Shown here: positions 34,029-43,705 of the stretch, piece after piece
How the letters are laid out: each line of letters opens with the position of its first letter
How positions within the stretch are numbered: the first letter of the stretch is position 1
Origin: Macrothele yani
Taxonomy: Eukaryota; Arthropoda; Arachnida; Araneae; Macrothelidae
Reading direction: 5' to 3'
DNA length: 64,000 nt
Assembly: GCA_039090855.1 (NCBI GenBank)
Contig: CM077010.1
Span: 43,604,905-43,668,904, forward strand
Made by a program: the position numbers and the translations under genes
Notes under the pieces: model-generated
Database searches by the model: none
What the model was told of the DNA's origin: nothing
The model's input: only the letters and a program-made list of their open reading frames with translations

Positions 34029-36055
34029 AAAGGGGGCGTAAAAATAAATTACATTTTTCCCGATAACTCTTCTTCTAAAACTCCGATTTGAAAAAAAAAT
34101 TCTTCATCGGATACACCTCCTAATGGAAAATCATTTGCATATAATTTCATATTTTTGGTAAAGAATACTTTGGCCACCAGGGGGCGTAAGTGTTAATTTT
34201 TGCTTCTGATCTATTTGCCCTAAAATCTGAGCTTCTAAACTATCGATTGAAAAAATTCTTTCGTGGACTGATGCCTCTCACATCGATAAACCTTTTCGGA
34301 ATATTTTCTTCTTAAATATTAGACAGTTTCTTCGCCAGGGGCGTAGACGTATATCTTGTTTTTGTCAATATTTCTACTTTTAAAAGTCCGATTTGAAAAA
34401 CTCCTTCTTTGTTGGATAGTGTTTTCCGTGTGACATGTTTTTCATATAATTTCATAGTTTTCAAGTAATTTATAGACTTTCCGCTAGAGGGCGTAGAGGT
34501 TAACTGCGTTTCCCCCTATATCTCTGCTTCTAAATCTCCGATTTGAAAAATTCTTTCTGCACCGGATAAAGCTCATGATGGGAAATCGTTTGCACATAAT
34601 TTCTAATTTTTGTTAAAATATGGCTTCGCCACCAGAGGGCGTAAATCTTAATTTCAGATTTTGATGTATTTGCAGCAAAATATGAGCTCCTAAATTCTCC
34701 ATTGAAAAAAAAACGTCACTTGTAGACCAATACTACTCATGTCTACAAACCTTTTAGAAACATTTTCTTCTTAAAATAATGCATGGTTTCTACGCCAGGA
34801 GGTGCAGATGTACATCTTATTTTTGTCAATATCTCTACTGCTAGGAGTCCGATTTAAAAAATTCCTTCTTTGTTGGATAGTGTTTCCAGTGTGACATGTT
34901 TTTCATATAATTTCAAAATTTTTAAGTAATTTATAGACTATGCGCCAGAGGGCGTAAAGGTAAATAGTTTTCCCCCTAAATTTCTTCTTCTAAATCTCCG
35001 ATTTGAAAAATTCTTTCTGCATTGGATACAGCTCCTGTTGGAAATCCTTTGAACATAATTTCCAATTTTTGTAAAAAATGGCTTGGCCACAAGGTGGCGT
35101 AAGTCTTAATTTCCGTTTCTGATGGATTTGCAGCAAAATGTGAGCTTCTAAAATCTCGATTGAAAAAAAAGTCGTTTGTTGACCGATACTACTCATGTCG
35201 ACAAACCTTTGAGGAAAATTTTCTTCTTGAAATAATGCATGGTTCTACGCCAGGGGGCGTACATATAAATCTTATTTTTGTCAATATCTCTACTTGTAAG
35301 AGTCCGATTTGAAGAATTCCTTCTTTGTTGGATAGTGTTTCCGATGCGAAATGTGTTTCCTATAAATTCAAAAATTTCAAGTAAATCTTTCCGCAAGGGG
35401 GCACAAAGGTAAACTGCGTTTTCTGCGTTATTTTTGCTCGTAAAACTCTGATTTGAAAAATTCTTTCTGTATAGCATACAAGACCTGATGGAAAATATTT
35501 TTTACATAATTTCTAATTTTTGGTAAACTATGGTTTGGCCACCAGGGGGTATAAGTGTTAATTTCTGCTTCTGATGTATTTGTAACAAAATCTGGGCTCC
35601 TGAATACTCGACTAAATTTTTTTTTTCTTGGACCGATACCGCTCATATGGATAAACGTTTTTGGAATACTTTCTTCTTAAAATAATGCATGGTTTTCCCA
35701 TCCAGGGGCGTAAAGTCACATCTTATTTTTGTCGATATCTCTGTTTCTAAGAGTCTGATTTGAAAAATTATTTCTGTGTTGGACAGCATTTGCGGTGCGA
35801 AATGTTTCTCATATAAATTCATATTTTTTTAACGCACAAGTCTTCAACCAGAGGGCGTAATCTCACGATTCCGTTTACAGCAATATCCGAGGGTTTAAAA
35901 CCCCAACTGAAAAAGTTCTTTCTTTCTGCCGTCGGATACTATTGTTTTCCATACTGGTTCAATTGACTTTGAATAGTTTGATAAATTTAATTTGCATCAG
36001 AACGGATTCAAAAGACGTGCTTATTACAACCGAAAATTGGGTGTCATCTTTCTTT
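33440..36055 (+). repeat. Composite satellite element with a three-monomer higher-order repeat
   Basis: It begins with GTCCGTCCGTCCGTCTGTCT and a CCGATTTCAAAAATTC monomer, and ends with a unique segment (AAAGACGTGCTTATTACAAC) shared, inverted, with the copies at 17160 and 63490. The core consists of about 150-bp monomers marked by GGCGTA at 33613, 33783 (split by a SINE to 34035), 34193, 34340, 34490, 34638, 34801 (variant), 34951, 35096, 35256, 35400 (variant), 35549 (variant), 35707 and 35854. Monomers alternate in three types: TGTTAATTT-type, ATCTTATTTTTGTCAATA-type and TTAACTGCGTT-type. The repeat period is about 454 bp. It is non-coding. Confidence 0.85.
33790..34032 (+). mobile_element. 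SINE family A, copy 6, in the satellite, with target duplication
   Basis: The best-preserved head here is ACCCGGTGGCGCAGTTGTCT with B box GGGTTCGAATCCC and 3-prime block GGGCGACTGCTTATAGCCCA, ending in a long A-tail. GGGGCGTAA at 33781-33789 is repeated at 34033-34041, giving a 9-bp target duplication inside a satellite monomer. Confidence 0.93.
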
Positions 36056-36864
36056 TTAATACTGCTTATGAACTTTTCTTTTTGTCAATGGAAAGTTTTT
36101 CCCCATCAAAAAATAACCATAAATGGCTTTGGAGAGATCTTTCTGTAAAAAAAAAAAAACGTGGGATATATCGGAAATCAAATATTTACTCCCAGTGGGA
36201 TATTTGCACTGCTCTGCTGTTTATCGTGTTCCTGCGTTGCACAAAGATTGGAGAATCACAACATGGTGAACAAAAGCAGTGTTCTCACATCATTGGAACG
36301 GAGTTAGTGCGAGTAATAGAATGCAACTAAATGGTCATACGCCGGATGCCAGATCCTCATCCTGAAATGAAATATGTCACAAACTTCATTCCTGTTCCGT
36401 GACTAAAGTTGTACTTCCTTCTTTAGTGGTGCAACACAAGTATACGACAAAGAGTAGCTCAGCGCATAAAACAAACAAAAAAACCCATAGTTATGTGCAC
36501 GTTTTTCATTGCCGATATCGCCTCTGTATTTGTATACAGCAACGACATTCTAATATCGTTTGCACTTTTTTTTTTTGACGGCAATAATTGTGTTATTATA
36601 AGAAACAAAAATACGTAGGCAGAATGAAAAATTTTGAAATTATATAATCTTACGCTTAAGCTGAATGACGAAAAGCAAGCCGTCAGAAAGTAGCACTTTT
36701 AGTTGGTAATATTACCCATATTTATTATTTTTCAAATACTGGAACGGTGGAAAAAAGAAAATAGAGGAGTTGCTGCGAAACATTTTACTACACCTTTTCA
36801 AAAGTTTGCGAATTATCTTCCAGCATTTCCTTACAAAACCTTTTCCCACTGTGCTGCAGAAATG
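36056..36864. other. Unannotated AT-rich DNA
   Basis: A T-tract lies near 36568-36577. No transposon or gene is supported. Confidence 0.45.
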
Positions 36865-36866
36865 TA

Positions 36867-38097
36867 CACTGAAAAGCAATTGAATTAGAGATACCTGTCT
36901 AGTAACGTGTAGCACCACCTTTCGCCCTGATGACAGCAGTGATTCGTCTCGGCATGGACTCGAAAAGACACCGGAAGCGTTGGGAAGCCATACGGATCCA
37001 CGACCCCTTAACAAGCTCCCACAGTTTACGAAGATTTGATGGAGGGGTGTCAGAGCCCAGAACATCTCTCTCGATGGCATCCCAGATGTGCTCCATGGGA
37101 TTGAGGGGTCAAGAGACCTAGCTGGCCAAGGAAGCGAGGTCATGTCGGTGGAGTGTTCATCCAACCATTCGGATACAATTCGGGAGCGATGGCACGGTGC
37201 ATTGTCTTGTTGCAGGATGAGGACTCCCGTGGGATGTTGAAGACGCATAAACGGGAGCAAAGGGTCGTCCAGGATATCCCGGTAACGTTGACCTGTGAGG
37301 AACGATGTCACACGTACCAGGGGTCCCATTTTAGTCCACGTAAACAGTCCCCAAACGAGAATGCCACCACCTCCACCAGCTTGAAAAGTACCCTGCCGGC
37401 AAAAAGGATCCATCGCTTCAAGTGGTTTGCGCCGTACTCGTATCCTGCCATCCGCATGTACCAACGTGAATCTCGATTCATCAGTCCAGGCAACATTTTT
37501 TCCACATGTCTAGGGTCTAGTGGCGATGTTCCCGCGCCCATGCTAATCTTTGCACCATGTGATGTGCGATCAGCAGCGGTACCCTCGTGGGACGATGGCG
37601 TCTGTATTCCCATAGCGAGGAGATGGTTCTGGATGGTGTGGATGCTTACACGTTTTTGTGCACCAGCGTTAAATTGCCGAGTGATTTCTTGCATTGTGGC
37701 CCGTCTATCCACTGTTACAATGCGAGCTAGCCGACGATGACCCCGCTCATCCACACGCTGTTGTCCACGGCTGCTGGCCCTTGTTAGGATGGTTTTACCG
37801 GATTCAATGTACTCACGGTGCACCCGTGACACAGCGGCTCGTGAAAATCTCAGTGCCTGCACGACTTCCGAGATGGAGTGACCCATTCATCGGGCCCCAA
37901 CAATTTGCCCACGATCGATCAAATTCCGTTAGATTCTTTGTCTTACCTATAATGCGTCCGAGTCTTACTGATTTCCGTCGCATCACTCTTTATATTGTCG
38001 GATCGCTGCATACGTCATGTCGTTTTCGTTTACAGGGCCGCCGACAGCGCCACATTTGCATAACGCCTGCTGTATCTAATTCAATTGCTCTTCAGTG
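36867..38097 (-). mobile_element. Tc1-like transposon, minus strand, 1231 bp
   Basis: Ends: the left is CACTGAAAAGCAATTGAATT, and the right end read inward is CACTGAAGAGCAATTGAATT, flanked by TA at 36865-36866 and 38098-38099. The transposase occupies most of the length on the minus strand. Confidence 0.9.
36899..37983 (-). pseudogene. Tc1-like transposase, frameshifted
   Basis: A start at 37983 gives MRRKSVRLGRIIGKTKNLTE and an FDR start of the helix-turn-helix. A shifted frame then gives SEVVQALRFSRAAVSRVHRE and GHRRLARIVTVDRRATMQEI. Next come DSRWYMRMAGYEYG (the first Asp region, altered), then MDPFCRQGTFQAGGGGGILV, LILQQDNAPCHRSRIVSEWL (second Asp) and a broken SLDPSIPW in place of SPDLNPIE. 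The last frame reads MEHIWDAIERDVLGS and SMPRRITAVIRAKGG to the stop at 36899-36901. At least three frameshifts are present. Confidence 0.85.
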
Positions 38098-38181
38098 TAC
38101 ATTAGCCTTCGACCCTGTGTACTGTCGGCATCTTATTCACACGTGCTGTATTACTATTGGTCAGGTCAAAATAGAGTTTTC

Positions 38182-38627
38182 AAATAAAATAAATATGAAC
38201 GTTTTGAAACTTAGCACACTTGTTTGTAGGTATTTAGTGAAGATTATATCAAAAGTCCTGACGAATCAGAGGTAAGCTCCAACCGCCATCTTGAAAAGCA
38301 GGTAAACGTTTTCGTGAATATCTCGAAAACGGTTGGTCATAGCCCAAAAATACTATTTACAAAATTGAAGCTTATAAAATTTCCTACAAAAAAGGTTGAA
38401 TTCACTTTGTTTGTATCTCTAATAGTTTCGGAGATAATCGGGTGTCAATGTTGTACTTCTTCTGTGATCGCTACATTATCACTACGGTTTTTCATACAAA
38501 TAAGCTCATAACTTCTGAACAGTCGTTTTTTTTTTTGAGAAAGAGGTCCTAAACACTATTGTAGAGCATCAAATTCTTTTCAAAATGGGTATCTTTTATA
38601 ACTCCAGTAGGTCAATAGATGTAGCTG
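38182..38627. repeat. Left arm of the long inverted repeat
   Basis: It runs from an AT-rich outer edge through GACGAATCAGAGGT, CCGCCATCTTGAAAA and AAAAAAGGTTGAATTCACTT to AGGTCAATAGATGTAG. Each block is found in reverse complement in the right arm in the same order. Confidence 0.85.
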
Positions 38628-38700
38628 TTCAATAGGATCCGTCTGAATATTGTATAATATTATACATACCATATGTAATGGCTTAATTATATGTAATGGT

Positions 38701-38757
38701 ATAATGGTGGTGTAAATGGTATATGTATAGTAAATATATCATTTATACCACCATTAT
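38701..38757. repeat. Imperfect hairpin, 24-bp arms
   Basis: ATAATGGTGGTGTAAATGGT at 38701 pairs with ATCATTTATACCACCATTAT at the right side, with two mismatches over 24 bp. It lies in AT-rich DNA between the left arm and the degenerate gene. Confidence 0.7.
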
Positions 38758-38819
38758 GCAATGCCCTCTCAGAATTACGTTCCGCAGTTACACTGCGTGT
38801 CCCTAATGATCACACAATA

Positions 38820-40054
38820 AGAGCCAAACTCATACAAAATACGGAGAACGTATCAATATAGCAAGAGATGGAACAAAGGCTCCGATTGTCTGTTTTATTG
38901 ACACAGGAATTAAAATCTTGAATTCGGGGTACGAAAACAAAAAGAAAAACCAAACTGAGGAACGACTCAGAATAGTGAAAACTGCGGCTCTAATAATAAG
39001 GCAGGATATCCAGTCTAAAGTGTATGTTGAAATCCACCTACCCTCCAGGTGATAACTACCTGAAGGACGCGAGAAGTTGCGTTCCCACAACCCTACTTAC
39101 TTTCCTGGAGGACGTGACAATGAAGAAGACAAAGAGGAAATGCATTTCCGTTGCACACTCCATCATCTCTGTTGTGCGACCACTGTCTTTCATGTCCCCC
39201 ATATTAAACAGCCTTGGCCTATTTCTATACAGGAAATATGGATCCAAAAACCAGGTAAACCTTATATCTACTTTGGGATTCTGTTCATCATAATACTATG
39301 AAGCTGGAAATCTCAGAAAGTTTTCATGCTCAACGTGGCATGAATGTATCATTCAGTCAGTTCGTGTTCAAAAACGCTGACTTCAATGTCTGCACGATCA
39401 ATGGATTAAATACTTTTCATGCTATTTGTGGCATTATATGTATTACCCCAGCAAGTTCAGTCGAACGAAAAAACAGCAAGTTCAGTCGAACGAAAAACAG
39501 AAATACCAAGATTAACCAATATGCCAAGCTCAAATACTTGTGGAGAACTTGGAGTTCTTCCACTGGAAGTATTCCAAAAAACAGAAGGCGGTTTAAAAAA
39601 TGTGATTGTGGAAATCCTGGCAGTTCCGGTAGAGGAAATGGCACAGCCAAAACTTTATGACACCCTATGGATGTATGGAAAATGCCTCAATATCCCTGGG
39701 GTTCCAGAATGGAAAGGATTTATGTATTCTATAACGAAAAGTATGTACAGTGAAAAGACGAAGGTTGTTCCTCTTCCTTTCATAAACTCTCCACGAACGG
39801 ATTATGATACTATCTACACCGCGTTACGGTTTGCTGCTGACTTGTGTGTCAAAATCAATCAGAAGTGCTTAATTATTACGTTCTACCAGCCACTGCACAT
39901 TAAAAGAGGAGAAATAGTCTCAGCAGCGCCAGCTGACTCGCAGATATCTAACTGTGTGGTGAGACTAAGTGGGTTTCACCTATTGATGTCTTTTTTGGGA
40001 TGCATTAGATATCGCATTAGTGGAAGTGGTTTCAAAGAACTGAAAACAATATGA
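38820..40054 (+). pseudogene. Degenerate gene of unknown function inside the long-TIR element
   Basis: It is read in at least four shifted segments. The first is ARDGTKAPIVCFIDTG and ERLRIVKTAALIIRQDIQ (near 38860-39010). The second, 39024-39293, is KCISVAHSIISVVRPLSFMS, then GLFLYRKYGSKNQVNLISTL. The third, 39298 onward, is SQFVFKNADFNVCTINGLNT and FHAICGIICITP. The fourth, 39419-40054, is RTDYDTIYTALRFAADLCVK, INQKCLIITFYQPLHIKRGE and LSGFHLLMSFLGCIRYRISG. From memory, uncharacterised proteins with these motifs recur in arthropod genomes. I cannot assign an enzyme or catalytic residues. No membrane segments or signal peptide stand out. The AATAAA at 40119-40124 could be its poly(A) signal. 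Confidence 0.7.
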
Positions 40055-40118
40055 GAACCAAAAGTAATGTACATCAATTTTAATTTCAATCAATTTTTAA
40101 TCATTCAATCATGTATTC

Positions 40119-40124
40119 AATAAA
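40119..40124 (+). promoter_or_regulatory. Candidate poly(A) signal AATAAA
   Basis: It lies 65 bp after the last frame of the unknown gene and just before the Tc1 insertion point at 40129. It fits a transcript end but is a common hexamer in AT-rich DNA. Confidence 0.4.
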
Positions 40125-40264
40125 TCTACACTGCTGGCCACCCAAAATAAAACACCGAGAAGGACACGATATAGCAAAGCCAGATTTACTGGACACATAA
40201 CAACAGATACAAAGATGAAACGATTGAGCTTACAGGCCTGTGAGACTTGCGAAACACGCAGCCG

Positions 40265-41242
40265 TCAATAGTTCGTGTGGCCCCCATGGCTGGCAATAAC
40301 GGCCGCTACACTCCGCGAATTCGAACGAAAGAGGCTTTGGATGTGGGCTTGGGGGTATTTCGCTCCAGGCTGCTTCCACACGTTGCCACAGTTCATCAGG
40401 CGTTGCAGCGGGTGGTGCTTGCCGGGCCATTCGGTTGCCGATAAGCGACCAGACGTGTTCGATGGGCGACATATCGGGAGAATAGGCCGGCCCCGGCAGC
40501 AGTGACACCTGGTGGGCCGTGAAGAATTGTTGCAGGATGCGTGCCACGTGCGGGCGCGCATTGTCCTGTTGAAACGTGGCCGCTGTCAGGTCCTGCAGGT
40601 AAAGGGAAGACTACAGGCTCCAAAACGTTGGAGATGTAGCGGTGGCTATTGAAGGTACCGGCGATGCGTACCAGAGGGGTGCGAGTGTCATATCCAATCG
40701 CGCCCCAAGCCATAACGCCAGGCGACGGATCGGTATGGCGATGCATAATGCAGGCGTCATACAGTCTCTCGCCGCAGTGTCGCCACATGTGGATCCGACC
40801 ATCGTGGTGTTGCAGGCAAAAGCGGGATTCACCGGAGAACACAATGTCGGGCCATTCTGTAGTCCAGGTGCGGCGTTCAACGGCCTACTGGCGCCGCAAT
40901 CGCCGGTGGTGCAATGTGAATGGTATTCGGAACAATGGGCGCACAGGCGACAAGTCCCCGCTTCTGCAGACGACGTCGAACGGTGCGTGGTGACACAGGT
41001 CGCTGCGCAACACACCCTAATTTCTGCGCTAACGTTCGTGATGTGGCGGTGCGAGCCTTCAATGCCCGCCGCACAACATGCCGATCCTCTCGTTCGGTGG
41101 CGTGCAGCGTCTGCGGCAATCGCTCACGTCGGTCATTCCGTTCCTCCTGCACCCACCGAATCCATACTCGCCTCACTGTGGCTGGATGTTGTACCACGCG
41201 TGCACCGATGTCTAGTGCTTCTCGGTGGCGTGCCGGGCGCAC
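40265..41242 (-). pseudogene. Tc1-like transposase, frameshifted, first Asp changed
   Basis: Minus strand: MRPARHREALDIGARVVQHP (helix-turn-helix, from 41242), then LAQKLGCVAQRPVSPRTVRR and RLQKRGLVACAPIV. Then FSGESRFCLQHHDGRIHMWR, where the first catalytic Asp of the usual FSDESRF is Gly. Then VMAWGAIGYDTRTPLVRI, a QQDNARPHVA second-Asp block near 40570-40540, YSPDMSPIEHVWSLIGNRMA (third, Glu) and VAAVIASHGGHTNY to a stop near 40265. Several frame changes occur. It is GC-richer than the surroundings. Confidence 0.85.
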
Positions 41243-41354
41243 ATGATTTGCATATGCCCTACAATGCTAATCGTTTGCATATCCCCTCGCGGGCGACGCA
41301 TGCTGCGAATTTCAGGCCAATCGGACGCTTCCTTCTTGGTGTTGCATTTTGTGT

Positions 41355-41387
41355 GTCAGCACGCACCGTCGAACGGTGCGTGCTGAC
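41355..41387. repeat. Perfect 15-bp palindrome at the first repeat junction
   Basis: GTCAGCACGCACCGT and ACGGTGCGTGCTGAC are exact inverted repeats separated by CGA. Confidence 0.92.
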
Positions 41388-41747
41388 ACAGGTTGCTGCG
41401 CAACACACCCTAATTTCTGCGCTAACGTTCGTGATGTGGCGGTGCGAGCCGTCAATGCCCGCCGCACAACATGCCGGTCCTCTCGTTCGGTGGTGTGCAG
41501 CGTCTGCAGCAATCGCTCACGTCGGTCAGTCCGTTCCTCCTGCACCCACCGAATCCATACTCGCCTCACTGTGGCTGGATGTCGTACCACGCGTGCGCCT
41601 ATGTCTAGTGCTTCTCGGTGGCGTGCCGGGCGCACATGATTTGCATATGCCCTACAATGCTAATCGTTTGCATATCCCCTCGCGGGCGACGCATGCTGCG
41701 AATTTCAGGCCAATCGGACGCTTCCTTCTTGGTGTTGCATTTTGTGT

Positions 41748-41780
41748 GTCAGCACGCACCGTCGAACGGTGCGTGCTGAC
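41748..41780. repeat. Perfect 15-bp palindrome at the second repeat junction
   Basis: It has the same arms and CGA loop as at 41355-41387. The downstream flank lacks the three bases ACA. Confidence 0.92.
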
Positions 41781-42336
41781 AGGTTGCTGCGCAACACACC
41801 CTAATTTCTGCGCTAACGTTCGTGATGTGGCGGTGCGAGCCGTCAATGCCCGCCGCACAACATGCCGGTCCTCTCGTTCGGTGGTGTGCAGCGTCTGCAG
41901 CAATCGCTCACGTCGGTCAGTCCGTTCCTCCTGCACCCACCGAATCCATACTCGCCTCACTGTGGCTGGATGTCGTACCACGCGTGCGCCTATGTCTAGT
42001 GCTTCTCGGTGGCGTGCCGGGCGCACATGATTTGCATATGCCCTACAATGCTAATCGTTTGCATATCCCCTCGCGGGCGACGCATGCTGCGAATTTCAGG
42101 CCAATCGGACGCTTCCTTCTTGGTGTTGCATTTTGTGTGGCCAGCAGTGTATAATGGTATCAATAAATCAATAGTGTAATCTATTATAAATCAATAATGA
42201 ATCCGGTTTTGTTTACATTTTTGCTTTTTTAGCGTATTTACCAGTCATTCTCACCCTTTAACATTCATAAAGGTAGGTGTCTGGCTCTGTGTTGCGATGG
42301 TCACATTACATAGCGATAGCTTATAATGTAAACATA

Positions 42337-42783
42337 CAACTATATCTATTGACCTGTTGGAGTTAATAAAATAAGAAAGATACCCAATTTGAAGAGAATG
42401 TGATGCTCTATAATAGTGCTTAAGAACTCTTTCTCGAAAAAACCGACGGTTTAGAAATTATGAGCTTATATGTATTAAAACCCGTAGTGATAACGTATAG
42501 CGATTAACGAAAAAGTACAACATTGACACTTGATTATCTCTGAAACTATTAGATATACAATTAAAGTGAATTCAACCTTTTTTGTAGGAAATGTTGTAAG
42601 CTTCAATTTTGTAAAAAGTAGTTTTGAGCTATAACCAACCGTTTTCGATATATTCATGAAACAACTTACCTATTTTTCAAGATGGCGGCTAGAGCGCACC
42701 TCTGATTCGTCAAGACTTTTGATATAATCTTCACTAGAAACCTATAAACAAGTGTGTCACGTTTCAAAACTTTCGTATTTATT
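42337..42783. repeat. Right arm of the long inverted repeat
   Basis: It is the reverse complement of the left arm with scattered substitutions and a few small indels (an extra TTTAT block near 42365). Confidence 0.85.
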
Positions 42784-43365
42784 TGTTATATTTGGCCATT
42801 TTCAGCTTTTGTTGACTGGGCTATATTATTATACTGTAGACTTTCCCATCATAATTTCCTAGTAGGCAGCGTTAAAGAATACCTTCAATGTAGCACGCCG
42901 TATTTCCATCTAGCAGTCAACCTTTATAAATTTCGTTTTGCATGGAATAACACAATAACTATAAATCAGATTACTGAAGAAGTTCTGATTTATGAAAAGC
43001 ACGATTCTGTTTTCTCATGACGTTTGCACATGTATTTTGTACAATAAGATGCATCAGGAAAACCTAATCTTATTAAGATTTATTAAATAAAAGACTTTCC
43101 GTAGCTTGAATATTATTACAAATTCAGTTTTATTCCGTTTTTCAAAAGACGTGAGTTCCTAGTTTTTCGTGTTTGACTTAGATGCTATGGGAACAATGTT
43201 TTGCGAAGGAGCGTATGGATAGCTCATAATAGCACCAACAACAGTGATAATGACTGAAAAAAGTGTAAAAACCACTGTTTCCATTTGACGGTCGTCACTG
43301 TCTTATTAGCGTGATTATATTTTTCTGTACAGTCACTATAAATAACATGAATGCACTATACTCAC
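42784..43365. other. Unannotated, probably intronic
   Basis: It lies downstream of the host exon's donor site on the minus strand. No repeat or second exon is recognised. Confidence 0.4.
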
Positions 43366-43498
43366 CCATTTGTCAACTTCTTGCTGCCTGTTAAAGCTGT
43401 GTCCCACACCAGCGCCCATTGGGATGAAAAATGTATGGTTTCCTTGCGTACGGAAAAGTTCTTCTAAACCTTCCTGTTTAACTCGGTAGTAGAATGCA
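43366..43498 (-). CDS. Internal exon of a FAS1 (fasciclin)-domain protein
   Basis: Read on the minus strand the exon is 133 bp and fully open. It encodes AFYYRVKQEGLEELFRTQGN, then HTFFIPMGAGVGHSFNRQQE and VDKW. A polypyrimidine tract and AG (complement of CT at 43499-43500) precede it, and GTGAGTATAG (complement of 43356-43365) follows it, so both splice sites are canonical. The first base completes a split codon and the exon ends on a codon boundary. The pattern of an FY-x-x-x-x-xxGLEELF helix followed by TFFIP matches the start of FAS1 adhesion domains, such as insect midline fasciclin-like extracellular proteins. The family call is from motif memory; the exon call is stronger. No neighbouring exon was found in this window. 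Confidence 0.65.
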
Positions 43499-43705
43499 CT
43501 GGAAAAAAAGAATGTACAAATGAACTTAGTAAATTAACACTCAATTTTATGTTTTATTTATTTTTTAGCTTATATACTGTAGAATAGCTAGCCCAAGGAA
43601 CACAATTGGCTAAAGAGAGTCAAAACTTATGATCCGTATACCGGGTGCCTCAAAACAGGGTCAGACAAACTTTTATCTCTTCAACGGTTGATTACAGGTA
43701 ACATA

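Larger units (their letters stand above)
40129..42149 (-). mobile_element. Tc1-like transposon with a triplicated end, nested
   Basis: Ends: the left is CACTGCTGGCCACCCAAAAT, and the right end read inward is CACTGCTGGCCACACAAAAT, flanked by TA (40127-40128, 42150-42151). Length is 2021 bp because the segment from the right TIR into the transposase start occurs three times (see the repeat at 40985-42149). It is inserted after the AATAAA of the unknown gene, so it is younger than the long-TIR element. Confidence 0.9.
40985..42149. repeat. About 390-bp tandem triplication inside the Tc1 element
   Basis: The block containing the transposase N-terminus (LDIGARVVRHPATVRRVWIR on the minus strand) plus the TIR-proximal leader occurs at about 40985-41354, 41355-41747 and 41748-42149. 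Junctions at 41355 and 41748 carry the same hairpin. Copies two and three are almost identical, so the duplication is recent. Confidence 0.88.
38182..42783. mobile_element. Element with about 446-bp inverted repeats, unclassified
   Basis: The arms at 38182-38627 and 42337-42783 are inverted repeats of about 446 bp, roughly 85 percent identical by eye (for example CGAAAACGGTTGGTCATAGC against CGAAAACGGTTGGTTATAGC). Between them lie a degenerate gene (38820-40054), an AATAAA at 40119-40124 and a later Tc1 insertion (40129-42149). Without the Tc1 it is about 2.6 kb. The outer ends and target duplication could not be resolved, so the superfamily is open. A large inverted duplication of host DNA is the alternative. 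Confidence 0.7.

Noticed and set aside
40642..42030. 462-codon open frame on the plus strand, the longest in the window
   Set aside because: It is antisense to the Tc1-like transposase and its triplicated end. The GC-rich, arginine/valine-rich repeats are complement shadows of the minus-strand transposase.
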